Source: a virus
IMG/VR virus record: IMGVR_UViG_3300023084_001865
Location: 1 to 24,946 of that record
Length of the DNA stretch: 24,946 nucleotides
Direction: 5' to 3' (one strand)
Each line of letters starts with the position of its first letter. Position 1 is the stretch's first letter. The translations under genes and the position numbers were made by a program. Positions 8,268-16,103 of the stretch are shown here, one piece after another. The notes beneath the pieces are model-generated. The model had not been told where the DNA came from, made no database searches, and was given only the letters and a program-made list of their open reading frames with translations.

Positions 8268-9159
8268 GGTAATCACATCATACAAACCTGGCTGTTGGGA
8301 ACAGTACGGCAAGAAGGGCATTGAGTCAATGGCCGAACAGTTTCCGCCAGAAGTGGACATAGTTGTGTATGCTGAAGAACCAAAGCCTGACTGTAAATAC
8401 GGTCGTATCCAATGGATAGACCTCAACACGGCCGAGCCAGAACTTTTTAAATTCAAGAACAAACACAAAGATGATCCGGTCGCTAACGGAGAACTCCAAG
8501 AGATACCGGGTGGTGTGAGAAGACCCGCCGAATTACAAACCAAGGGCGGTGCCGACAAGAATAAAGGATCATTCCTATGGGCGGCTGTGAGATTCGCCAA
8601 CAAAGTTTTCTGTGTGGTCAATGCTGTAAGGAACTCGAAGGACTATGACTACGTGGTGTGGATAGACGGTGACACTTTCACTTTCAGGTCCGTGCCGATG
8701 GATTTCTTTGAGAAACTACTGCCTAAGGAGACCATGTTGACCTATCTTGGTAGGGAGAATCCAAACCTACACGATGGTGGCAAGTATCCCGAATGCGGTT
8801 TCGTGGGATATAACATGCGACACCCTGAAATACAGAATTTCGTAAACGATTGGGAAAAACTCTATATAACAGATGATGTCTTCAAACTCCTGGAGTGGCA
8901 CGACAGTTACGTGTTCTGGCACCTGTCAAAGATTTATAGGAAAGAAAGAGGCATAACAGTCAATGATATAGGATACTGGAAAGGGGTCAAAGGTCATCAT
9001 GTGTTCGTCAACAGTGAACTGGGACTTTACATGGATCACCTCAAAGGAAAAAGGAAGAAGTTAGGCACATCCGCCAAAAATGATTTACGTGTCAACTCCA
9101 ATACTTCTACAGACATCAGGTCCATCGATTACTGGAAGAAAGCGCCGCCCACGATATGA
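8257..9159 (+). CDS. Glycosyltransferase-like protein with DxD motif
   Basis: The 300-aa protein opens with a beta strand KIKVITSYKPGCW and has YVVWIDGDTF with D137 and D139, the metal and nucleotide-sugar site of GT-A enzymes. This is followed by ECGFVGYNMRHPEIQNF and a conserved-looking HDSYVFWHL segment. A Gly/Lys-rich insertion lies at 75-105. This layout fits a single-domain retaining transferase related to the gene at 777 but not close to it. It starts 11 bases inside the sulfotransferase gene and its TGA overlaps the next ATG, so it is part of the same transcription unit. Confidence 0.7.
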   Translation: MKIKVITSYKPGCWEQYGKKGIESMAEQFPPEVDIVVYAEEPKPDCKYGRIQWIDLNTAEPELFKFKNKHKDDPVANGELQEIPGGVRRPAELQTKGGADKNKGSFLWAAVRFANKVFCVVNAVRNSKDYDYVVWIDGDTFTFRSVPMDFFEKLLPKETMLTYLGRENPNLHDGGKYPECGFVGYNMRHPEIQNFVNDWEKLYITDDVFKLLEWHDSYVFWHLSKIYRKERGITVNDIGYWKGVKGHHVFVNSELGLYMDHLKGKRKKLGTSAKNDLRVNSNTSTDIRSIDYWKKAPPTI

Positions 9160-10028
9160 GACTAGAAGTTTGGACAGAATACGGGCCATTGAATTCAAAA
9201 CCCATCTTTGATGCTTTCATAAAAAGTTTGGAAGATGCTGGTGAGACTGTATATCTAAACAAGTCTGCCAACGCTGACGTGGCCGTGATATGGAGTGTGT
9301 TATGGCGAGGCAGGATGGAACAGTATCAGAAGATCTGGAGAGAATATAGGGGCAGTGGTCGACCGGTCATAGTCATAGAAGTCGGGGGACTGAGAAGGAA
9401 CCAAAGTTTTAAAATTGGCATCAACGGTATCAACAGAGATGCTGATTTCGCCAATCAAGAGTATGACGACAAGAGATGGCCACTCTTCAAACACGAGCTA
9501 CAGCCTTGGAACCCTACAGGTGATATCATTGTGATATGTGGACAACACGATGCTTCTGAACAATGGAAGGGACTTCCTAGAATGGAAAATTGGATTGTTC
9601 AACAAATCACAGAAATAAGGAAGTATACAACGAGACCAATATTGGTCAGGCCACATCCTAGGAATCAGATATCATTTGATCCCGGTAAATTTGACAATGT
9701 CAAAATCAGAATGCCCAAAAGAGATTACAGGACATACGATGATACAGATTTCAAAAAAACTTTAAAAAGGACATGGGCCGTGGTCAATCACAGTTCCAAC
9801 CCGGCCATGGAGGCGGTCATAAAAGGTATTCCTGTTTTCGTTTCTGAATCCAGTTTGTGTCATGATGTGGGTAACATCAAACTTATTGACATCAACACAC
9901 CTGCCATGCCTAACAGAATCAATTGGGCAAATCAATTGGCATACACCGAATGGTTCAAGGACGAGATAGAGGCGGGCTTGCCATGGGGGAGAATCAAAAA
10001 AAGACTCGAAGAGAAATATATCAAATGA
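9156..10028 (+). CDS. GT-B/KpsC-like glycosyltransferase, paralogue D
   Basis: The 290-aa protein has family blocks IIVICGQHD (124-132), RPILVRPHPRNQ (160-171), WAVVNHSSNPAMEAVIKGIP (207-226) and IDINTPAMPNRINWANQLAY near the end. The N-terminal half has VIVIEVGGLRRNQ (71-83), a second Rossmann-like edge. It most resembles paralogue C in the RPHP and HNS-type motifs. A role in adding sugar or polyol phosphate to a glycan is inferred from the family pattern and from its neighbours. ATGA overlaps join it to genes on both sides. Confidence 0.65.
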   Translation: MRLEVWTEYGPLNSKPIFDAFIKSLEDAGETVYLNKSANADVAVIWSVLWRGRMEQYQKIWREYRGSGRPVIVIEVGGLRRNQSFKIGINGINRDADFANQEYDDKRWPLFKHELQPWNPTGDIIVICGQHDASEQWKGLPRMENWIVQQITEIRKYTTRPILVRPHPRNQISFDPGKFDNVKIRMPKRDYRTYDDTDFKKTLKRTWAVVNHSSNPAMEAVIKGIPVFVSESSLCHDVGNIKLIDINTPAMPNRINWANQLAYTEWFKDEIEAGLPWGRIKKRLEEKYIK

Positions 10029-10792
10029 AAGTAATAAACATAGGACAGAGGAATGTCATAGAACCTATAGAATGGAAACCATACACCGGCGAAACTATTA
10101 TTGTAAAGACAATACTGCGACAAGGCAAGAAGATACAAGAGACTGCCTACTACGAAGACAAAGTTAAAGCAGTGCCACGTGGTAATGCCTATTGTATAGG
10201 AAATGGACCTTCCAGAAAAGGATTTGATCTGAACAAACTGAAGTCAACAGGGCAAACTTATGGCTGTAATGCTTTGTATAGAGATTTCATACCAGACTTC
10301 ATATTTTCGGTCGATACAAAGATTACCGTGAAGATGTGCGAAGACGAAGTGGGGCTAAAGACTGTTCACTATGCACCATCATTGGAAGTGAATAGGAAAC
10401 AGAACAAGGGCATGTTACATCTGATTCCCTATAATCCTCACTGGATTTCAGGTAACGCCGCATTCTGGACAGCGGGAATACATGGACACAAAAATATATA
10501 TCTGCTAGGGTATGACTTCCGAGAGTACGGCGCGGGGCAGTTGAATAACATCTACCAAGACACCGAGTGTTATGGTGAGAGGAATAACGATGCTATCTTT
10601 GAGGGGTGGTTAAAAACTTTCAGGGACATGTTGAAGATGAGACCATATGTGAATTACACATTGGTGCATGATAATCCCCCAAGTTTCCTACATAATCTAC
10701 AGACAGGAACGGACATGGGCAACAGTAGAATAATCAGTTATAAGGAATTTAACGATACAGTCTTAAACCAGCACTCTCAAACTTCTGTCTAA
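10025..10792 (+). CDS. GNGPS-motif Rossmann-like protein (DUF115- or sialyltransferase-like)
   Basis: I use the ATG at 10025 (ATGA overlap, protein starting MKVINIGQRN). A start at 9923 would lie deep inside the previous gene. The 255-aa protein has AYCIGNGPSRKGFDL (55-69), then TYGCNALYRDFIPDFIFSVD (78-97) and later YLLGYDFREYG. GNGPS followed by a CN-containing strand and a PD...VD strand occurs both in DUF115/MptE-like proteins and in Campylobacter-type CstII sialyltransferases, where the first motif binds the nucleotide. It is the last gene of the plus arm. Its 3' end overlaps the convergent SprT-like gene by 44 bases. Confidence 0.6.
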   Translation: MKVINIGQRNVIEPIEWKPYTGETIIVKTILRQGKKIQETAYYEDKVKAVPRGNAYCIGNGPSRKGFDLNKLKSTGQTYGCNALYRDFIPDFIFSVDTKITVKMCEDEVGLKTVHYAPSLEVNRKQNKGMLHLIPYNPHWISGNAAFWTAGIHGHKNIYLLGYDFREYGAGQLNNIYQDTECYGERNNDAIFEGWLKTFRDMLKMRPYVNYTLVHDNPPSFLHNLQTGTDMGNSRIISYKEFNDTVLNQHSQTSV

Positions 10793-11213
10793 AAGCATAG
10801 AAGTTTTTATTGTGATTAGAGAACGGATCTTTCAACACAGTCATCTGGTATAGGTGCACCATCTCGTGTGCTAAGGTCTCTATGAAATCTTTCCAGGTTG
10901 GAAACTTTTCGTGCAGTTGTATGTAGTAATCCACAGGTACGTGGTGTGGTATCTTGCGTTGATCAAACTTGCCCTTAGGTGTTTTCCTATTGTCCCAGTT
11001 GGCCACGCATCTGCCCCAATCTCCCACTAGGCGCTTCACTTCAATGTGAACCCTGCCCAGTCTAGAGCCAAATAGCATGACATTCAGTTTGGAAAACCAG
11101 TGTGCGGCTACCATAGATGTAGGTCTATACCCTCGCACATTACCACTCATAGCAAGTTTATTTTCAAATTGTCTCTTGAGCTGTTTCTTTTTGCTGTGTG
11201 CCTTCTTTTCCAT
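10749..11213 (-). CDS. SprT-like zinc metalloprotease
   Basis: The ATG at 11213 has an AAGG Shine-Dalgarno-like sequence about 8 bases before it. A TTG at 11231 is also in frame but less likely. The 154-aa protein has the zincin motif LAHEMVHLYQ, with His 116, Glu 117 and His 120, and a probable third ligand at His 134 in SNHNKNFYAF, the SprT arrangement. The N-terminal 30 residues are very basic (KKAHSKKKQLKR), suiting DNA contact. No C-terminal zinc ribbon is present. SprT/Spartan proteins cleave proteins crosslinked to DNA, so a role in repair or replication near UvsW is reasonable. Confidence 0.78.
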   Translation of the reverse strand: MEKKAHSKKKQLKRQFENKLAMSGNVRGYRPTSMVAAHWFSKLNVMLFGSRLGRVHIEVKRLVGDWGRCVANWDNRKTPKGKFDQRKIPHHVPVDYYIQLHEKFPTWKDFIETLAHEMVHLYQMTVLKDPFSNHNKNFYAFRQKFESAGLRLYR

Positions 11214-11215
11214 GG

Positions 11216-11243
11216 TTGACCTTATTACCAATTATGTTATAAT
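11216..11243 (+). promoter_or_regulatory. Sigma70-type promoter for the replication/recombination cluster
   Basis: TTGACC at 11216-11221 and TATAAT at 11238-11243 are separated by 16 bases, close to the ideal bacterial promoter. Transcription would begin near 11250 and leave a leader of about 18 bases before the ATG at 11268. This suits early expression by unmodified host RNA polymerase. The start of the divergent SprT-like gene lies immediately to the left. Confidence 0.7.
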
Positions 11244-11267
11244 ATACTAATAATTATCTAAATTACC

Positions 11268-12611
11268 ATGGACAAAATACGCACAGATTTGCCAAAAACA
11301 ATTAACGAAGCACTTAAAATACTAGCATATAATGATTATTTCTGGCCAGATCATCGTACGGGTCACATCAACCCGCACCCCAAGGACAAGGAGACCGTGA
11401 GATCACTAGCGGAATCACAGTACGCATGGACAGAAAAACAGGCCAAACTGGCCTTGGTCATACTCAAGAGATACCTCACCAAGTTCCAAGCACATCAGAT
11501 AGACATTAAGCCCTTACTGGACAATCCAGTGTATGAGGACGACTTTAGAGTAATAAGTTTTGACAAAAGCATTGAAAAATACACAGACGATGATGGTACG
11601 GAAAAGATAGAGTTAAAATTTCCTTACAACAAGAAGATAATACAACTAATACGTTGCCTCAAGGATAAAAGAGACCTCCCTGGTATGTACGCACAGTATG
11701 ACGGTGAATCTAAGAAATGGACTATGTTACACACAGATGTCACAGCATACTATCTAACTCTTATCGCTGTAAGGTACGACTTCAAATTTATCACTCCCCA
11801 ATTACTTGATGATTACGACAAGATAAAAAAGGAAGTTGTAGGACATCGACAACCATCTGCTAGGTTATCAGGAGAAGAGATAATACTAGATCATGCGCAC
11901 GAATCTCTTAAAGAATACTGGAGAGATAATGTCAAAAACAAACCATTACTACAACAGGTCGACTCGTTGAAAAATTTTGGCATCACCACAAAGGGTATCG
12001 TTGTGCCTGCTAGATCAAAATTGGCTAGTCGCATCGCCCATCATCAATATCATAAACTCTGGATTAATTCGACCAATTTTACCAAGACCGAAGTTGTACA
12101 GGCACTAATCGATCTGGATGCGTTTCCTTTGCTGATACCTTGTCATAGCGATGTACACGAGGAACAGGAGATACAGGAATTTTGGAGTTGGATGAAGACA
12201 TTCGAGGAGCACGGCATAGACATGTTGAAACAATGTTCGTGGGGGTTTGACCTTAAGGAACCTGTGTATAGAAAAGAAAGAAGGAGTTTCAGTCCTCGCA
12301 CAAATGTGATAGATGATAAAAAACCCAGAGAGTTCTTCGAGAACTTGTACGAACTTCATCAAATGAGCAAACAGTTCAAATTCATAGACGAAAATACCAA
12401 AATTATATTTGTTCGTAACAGAATACCACGTGCATTAATTAGGAGCAAGGTAAAACCACAGGCTTCATTAATAGCATTGGGTGGTGGTTATTACGCCACA
12501 GGCACGGACAATCTCAAAAGACTGCTTGAAAATCTTCCAAAAAAGTTGTATTATAGTGATCACCAACCAAGTAGTTGGGATTGGCATGATCACGTGATAG
12601 AACAAATATAG
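11268..12611 (+). CDS. Unknown 447-aa protein, possible helicase-like partner of UvsW
   Basis: I do not recognise this protein with confidence. Residues 118-175 (FPYNKKIIQLIRCL, then MYAQYDGESKKWTM) resemble the HARP/annealing-helicase pattern in which a 'YD...KxW' turn packs against DNA. The C-terminal half has Rossmann-like strands (KGIVVPARSK; LDAFPLLIPC; KIIFVRNR; KKLYYSDHQP) but no Walker A or DExx box, as if an SF2-like fold had lost ATPase motifs. It is followed after one base by uvsW and driven by the promoter at 11216-11243, so a recombination or fork-repair role is inferred. The start ATG lacks a Shine-Dalgarno sequence. Confidence 0.6.
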   Translation: MDKIRTDLPKTINEALKILAYNDYFWPDHRTGHINPHPKDKETVRSLAESQYAWTEKQAKLALVILKRYLTKFQAHQIDIKPLLDNPVYEDDFRVISFDKSIEKYTDDDGTEKIELKFPYNKKIIQLIRCLKDKRDLPGMYAQYDGESKKWTMLHTDVTAYYLTLIAVRYDFKFITPQLLDDYDKIKKEVVGHRQPSARLSGEEIILDHAHESLKEYWRDNVKNKPLLQQVDSLKNFGITTKGIVVPARSKLASRIAHHQYHKLWINSTNFTKTEVVQALIDLDAFPLLIPCHSDVHEEQEIQEFWSWMKTFEEHGIDMLKQCSWGFDLKEPVYRKERRSFSPRTNVIDDKKPREFFENLYELHQMSKQFKFIDENTKIIFVRNRIPRALIRSKVKPQASLIALGGGYYATGTDNLKRLLENLPKKLYYSDHQPSSWDWHDHVIEQI

Positions 12612-12612
12612 A

Positions 12613-14076
12613 ATGAGCAGTTGTAAACTAGTAATAAAGGACGAAGTAAATGTGAAGTTCGAAAATCTCAGCCTCGAATGGAGGAAGAGATTGTCTAATA
12701 AATTCAAATACGAGATACCATACGCCAGGCACCTACCAGCGGTCAAACTGGGCAGATGGGACGGTAAGGTCAGTTTCTTTGGATTGGGCGGGACAACTTA
12801 CCTGAACCTCGTAGACCAGATACTGCCCATACTGGACGAGGGTGGTGTGTACGTGGACTTTGAGGATCACAGACCACAACACAACTTCGAGTTCAAGGCC
12901 GTGGACAAGGATTACCTGGCACACATCACTTGGCCGGAACACCATCCTTGTGCGGGACAACCCATACAGTTGAGAGACTACCAAGTTGAAGTCATAAACA
13001 AATTCATAGAAAACCCACAGAGCATACAGGAGATAGCCACTGGTGCGGGCAAGACCATAATCACTGCGGCACTCTGCCAACTGGTGGAACCATATGGTCG
13101 TACACTAACCATAGTGCCCAACAAGAGTTTGGTCACACAGACCGAGGAGGACTTCCTTGCTTGTAATCTAGATGTGGGAGTGTACTACGGAGACAGGAAG
13201 GAACTGGGCAGATTCAACACCATAGCAACATGGCAGTCATTGAATGTATTGGAGAAGAAAAGCAAAGATGAACATACTACAGATTTCTTAGAGGCCATAA
13301 AAGGCATCAACACCGTAATCATAGATGAAGTACACATGGCCAAAGCGGATGTGTTGAAAAGATTACTAACCGGACCATTCGCACATTGTGGCATACGTTG
13401 GGGACTGACTGGTACTGTGCCAAAGGCAGATTATGAGTTCATGGGTCTGAAATGTAGTATAGGCGATGTGGCCAACAGGATACAGGCCAGTGAACTTCAA
13501 GACAAAGGCGTGTTGGCCAACTGCCATGTTAATGTGCTACAGACACAGGACCATCCACAGTTCAAGACCTACGGCGAGGAACTGAAATGGTTGACAACAG
13601 ATGACACTAGGATGTCATGGGTGGCGAACACGATCAAGGACATAGCCACGTCTGGCAACACACTGATACTGGTCGATAGGATATCGGCCGGTGAGATGTT
13701 GGAGAAGAAAATAAAGGATTCCGTGTTTGTTTCGGGATCGACCAAAAACACAGACAGGAAGGAGCAATACGATGAAGTATCTACTGCGACAAATAAAGTT
13801 ATCATTGCCACATATGGAGTTGCCGCTGTTGGCATTAATATTCCTAGGATTTTTAATCTTGTTCTTATAGAACCGGGCAAGTCTTTCGTCCGTGTGATAC
13901 AGAGCATAGGACGTGGTATCAGGAAGGCCGAGGACAAGGACAGCGTACAGATCTGGGATATCACCAGCAGTTGCAAGTTCGCGAAAAGACACCTAGGGGC
14001 AAGGAAAAAGTTTTACAAAGAGGCCAATTACCCGTATAATATAGAAAAGATAGATTATGAAAATCCTTACACTTGA
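12613..14076 (+). CDS. uvsW: UvsW-like SF2 DNA helicase
   Basis: The 487-aa protein has the T4 UvsW layout. An N-terminal domain (about 1-105, with ARHLPAVKLGRWDGKVSFF) precedes the RecA-like helicase core: QLRDYQ (Q-motif region, 119-124), Walker A ATGAGKT (142-148), DEVH box IIDEVH (236-241), motif III GLTGT (264-268) and motif VI QSIGRGIRK (430-438). UvsW unwinds and anneals branched DNA and drives the switch from origin- to recombination-dependent replication in T4. Length matches T4 UvsW. The next gene starts 20 bases before its stop. Confidence 0.93.
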   Translation: MSSCKLVIKDEVNVKFENLSLEWRKRLSNKFKYEIPYARHLPAVKLGRWDGKVSFFGLGGTTYLNLVDQILPILDEGGVYVDFEDHRPQHNFEFKAVDKDYLAHITWPEHHPCAGQPIQLRDYQVEVINKFIENPQSIQEIATGAGKTIITAALCQLVEPYGRTLTIVPNKSLVTQTEEDFLACNLDVGVYYGDRKELGRFNTIATWQSLNVLEKKSKDEHTTDFLEAIKGINTVIIDEVHMAKADVLKRLLTGPFAHCGIRWGLTGTVPKADYEFMGLKCSIGDVANRIQASELQDKGVLANCHVNVLQTQDHPQFKTYGEELKWLTTDDTRMSWVANTIKDIATSGNTLILVDRISAGEMLEKKIKDSVFVSGSTKNTDRKEQYDEVSTATNKVIIATYGVAAVGINIPRIFNLVLIEPGKSFVRVIQSIGRGIRKAEDKDSVQIWDITSSCKFAKRHLGARKKFYKEANYPYNIEKIDYENPYT

Positions 14077-14560
14077 TGACAGGACATACAAATTAGAGAA
14101 GATCCCAGAATGGGTGGATGAGAAATTGAGGTTCGCTGTGTTGGATAATTCCGATCCTGCCAATCCGGATTTCTTTTACATACCTTTGATATTCCTAGAA
14201 AGTTTCAACGCACCAGCGGCGGTGTTGGAGATCGGTGATCACAAGATAAAAATGCCACTGGACTGGAAGATGTTGATAGGCGAGGCCGGACAATCAGAGA
14301 TGCATGTGTTGCCTATAACGAGTCTTAACGATAGAGGGTTTGATGCTTTCACATTCAATCCGTTGTCTAGCACCAAGCCAGAATTCATGCCCATAGACGT
14401 GGTGGACATCTACACAGAAGTCAAGTGGTACTTTCCCAAGATTAAGTCGGGACAGATGTTGGCTGTACCTTTGACCAACGGACGTAAGCCTATGTGTGCT
14501 TACTTCGTAAAAGATATATCTAGACAATGCGAGCAAGTTGACTATGGCTCCGTCTGGTAG
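14057..14560 (+). CDS. Unknown 167-aa protein downstream of uvsW
   Basis: The protein is rich in short hydrophobic strands with prolines (FYIPLIFLESF; KIKMPLDWKML; MHVLPITSLNDRGFDAFTFNP; QMLAVPLTNG; MCAYFVKD), suggesting a compact beta fold. I see no catalytic motif or signal peptide. The overlaps with uvsW (20 bases) and with the next small gene (17 bases) support that it is real and co-transcribed. I believe similar proteins occur next to uvsW in other marine T4-like phages, but I cannot verify this and assign no function. Confidence 0.7.
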   Translation: MKILTLDDRTYKLEKIPEWVDEKLRFAVLDNSDPANPDFFYIPLIFLESFNAPAAVLEIGDHKIKMPLDWKMLIGEAGQSEMHVLPITSLNDRGFDAFTFNPLSSTKPEFMPIDVVDIYTEVKWYFPKIKSGQMLAVPLTNGRKPMCAYFVKDISRQCEQVDYGSVW

Positions 14561-14777
14561 ACGAACAATCACAATAGATGCGCCCATAATGATAACCAGT
14601 AACAAAATTGCGGTATGGATGGATGAGAATTGGATGCATGACTTTTTTGACTTCATGAAGGAAAATAAATTTAAACTTTCAGGTTTACAACATAAGCACA
14701 ATAAAATAAAATTAACATTTGTTACAGCAAAAGAATGTACGATGTTTGGATTAAAATATGCCAGCAGAAAAAAATAG
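14544..14777 (+). CDS. Unknown 77-aa protein
   Basis: I prefer the ATG at 14544 (MAPSGRRTITIDAP) to an in-frame TTG two codons earlier. The protein is small and basic at its end (FGLKYASRKK), with WMDENWMHDFFDFMKENKF in the middle, probably an amphipathic helix followed by two strands. No known motif is visible. It overlaps the previous gene by 17 bases and the next by 20 bases, consistent with a compact phage operon. Base composition shifts to A/T rich here relative to uvsW. Confidence 0.6.
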   Translation: MAPSGRRTITIDAPIMITSNKIAVWMDENWMHDFFDFMKENKFKLSGLQHKHNKIKLTFVTAKECTMFGLKYASRKK

Positions 14778-15210
14778 AAAATTTTTTGATTTAAGGAATG
14801 GCCTCAAGGCCGTGGACTTCAGGAATAAAGATTATTTCGATAGGATAGACGACAAAGAAAAATCTTTGTACTCGCCATATATGTTAATGAGGTACGTGTC
14901 CAGTTGTTCAGCAAAGGATCCTTTCTTTGTAGAACACTATGTGGAAATGGTGAACGAGTGTGTGAATAAGCATTGTTTTACATTAGGTAAACACAAGAAA
15001 CTACTTTGGATACTGACTGCCATGTGTGGAACTTTACAACAACAGTTTCATCCATGGATCAAACCTATGAAGCGTGTACCAAATAAAAGTTTAAAGAAAT
15101 TACAGGAGATTTATCCCACGTGGAAGGAATCGGATCTCGAAACGTTAGATAAAGTCATAACCGACAGAGAATTGGAAGAGTTGATAGAGGCACATGGCAT
15201 CGACAAATAA
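14758..15210 (+). CDS. Possible clamp-loader small subunit (gp62-like)
   Basis: The 150-aa, all-alpha protein contains SLYSPYMLMRYVSSCSAKDP (36-55) and a later basic segment GKHKKLLWIL (77-86). In marine T4-like phages the gp62-type clamp-loader subunit has a similar order: a 'YSPYMVNR..LS' helix, then an 'R/K-K-R/K..W' helix. With the large subunit gp44, gp62 loads the sliding clamp gp45. The position in the replication region fits, but gp44 and gp45 are not in the window and similarity is by eye only. It overlaps both neighbours by under 25 bases. Confidence 0.45.
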   Translation: MPAEKNRKFFDLRNGLKAVDFRNKDYFDRIDDKEKSLYSPYMLMRYVSSCSAKDPFFVEHYVEMVNECVNKHCFTLGKHKKLLWILTAMCGTLQQQFHPWIKPMKRVPNKSLKKLQEIYPTWKESDLETLDKVITDRELEELIEAHGIDK

Positions 15211-15877
15211 ATGTACCTACTGTGGCAAAGAGTTCGCAAAAGAACGTACCTTACAAGTCCATTTGTGTGAACCAAAAAGAAGATACTTACAGCAAGATGA
15301 AAAATGGGTAGTGAATGCGTTCATGGTATTCCAAAGATTTTACAAGATACACCAACACAACTCCAAAGAAAAAACATATGACGACTTTGTGAAAAGTCCT
15401 TACTACAATGCATTTGTGAAGTTTGGTAGATATATTATGCATATCAATCCACTCTATCCTGACAAGTATATAGATTATGTATTGAAATCAAAAATAAAAT
15501 TAGATCACTGGGCCAAAGACGAATTATACGAACAGTATCTCATCGAAGCACTTAAGAGTGAACCCGTCGAGGCGGCTTTACAAAGAAGTATCACAACCAT
15601 GATGGATTGGGCCGAAGAGCAAAACGCACAGTGGGCCGACTACTTCAGATTAGTTAATACCAATCGTGCGGTACAGCATATACAACAAGGCAAAATTAGT
15701 CCATGGATGTTGTTAGGTTGCGAAGCAGGTAAAAGGATGTTAAAATCATTTAACGACGAACAACTACAAATGATTGAGAGATTCATGAACCCAAGTTTTT
15801 GGCCAAGCAAATTAAAGAGCTATCCGGCAGACCTGTTGCTAGTCAAAGAAACAGCCAAGGAGGCAAAGATTGTCTAA
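15194..15877 (+). CDS. Zinc-finger protein of unknown role
   Basis: The 227-aa protein begins with a single C2H2/C2HC-like finger: C7 and C10 in KCTYCGKEF, then H23 and C25 in LQVHLCEPKRR, with hydrophobic residues at the expected core positions. The remaining 200 residues are helical and rich in aromatic residues, without a catalytic signature. The finger and following basic EPKRR suggest nucleic-acid or protein binding, perhaps a transcription or replication factor. It starts 17 bases inside the previous gene and its end overlaps a small gene beginning with TTG. Confidence 0.65.
   Translation: MASTNKCTYCGKEFAKERTLQVHLCEPKRRYLQQDEKWVVNAFMVFQRFYKIHQHNSKEKTYDDFVKSPYYNAFVKFGRYIMHINPLYPDKYIDYVLKSKIKLDHWAKDELYEQYLIEALKSEPVEAALQRSITTMMDWAEEQNAQWADYFRLVNTNRAVQHIQQGKISPWMLLGCEAGKRMLKSFNDEQLQMIERFMNPSFWPSKLKSYPADLLLVKETAKEAKIV
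15857..15863 (+). promoter_or_regulatory. Strong Shine-Dalgarno that fixes a TTG start
   Basis: AAGGAGG lies 6 bases before the TTG at 15870 and is embedded in the end of the zinc-finger gene. It is one of the best ribosome-binding sites in the window, most genes here having weak or none. It is the reason for accepting the non-ATG start of the next gene. Confidence 0.7.
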
Positions 15878-16103
15878 GATAGATCTAGAGATTACCGACA
15901 ACTTGAGCTTCGAGGACGGAGACTGTGCTGTGATAATAAAAGAGGATGGATCTATAGGAAGGGTTATAATGCCCGACATGAACAGGAAGATATTGGAATC
16001 AGAAGGATACAAGAAACTGTTGGATGTGCTAGAGGTTCTGGAACCGGGTTCACGTGACAAGATGATAGATCATGCCAAACAAGGCAAAGGGAGTATGCAT
16101 TAA
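15870..16103 (+). CDS. Unknown 77-aa acidic protein, TTG start
   Basis: The gene starts at TTG under a near-perfect AAGGAGG site. The protein reads MSKIDLEITDNLSFEDGDCA, then VIIKEDGSIGRVIMPDMN, and ends in a helical EGYKKLLDVLEVLEPGS stretch. The beta-hairpin-like middle and amphipathic C-terminal helix suggest a small folded adaptor. I see no known motif. Its stop shares a base with the start of the DNA polymerase III alpha-like gene (TAATG), so the two are translationally linked, which is the best clue to its role. Confidence 0.65.
   Translation: MSKIDLEITDNLSFEDGDCAVIIKEDGSIGRVIMPDMNRKILESEGYKKLLDVLEVLEPGSRDKMIDHAKQGKGSMH

Noticed and set aside
9923-10024. Upstream start of the GNGPS-motif gene
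   Set aside because: It is a frame inside the preceding transferase. The ATGA start at 10025 fits the local pattern.
13569-13992. Two minus-strand frames of 125-135 aa within uvsW
   Set aside because: They run antisense to conserved helicase motifs and show no protein-like pattern.
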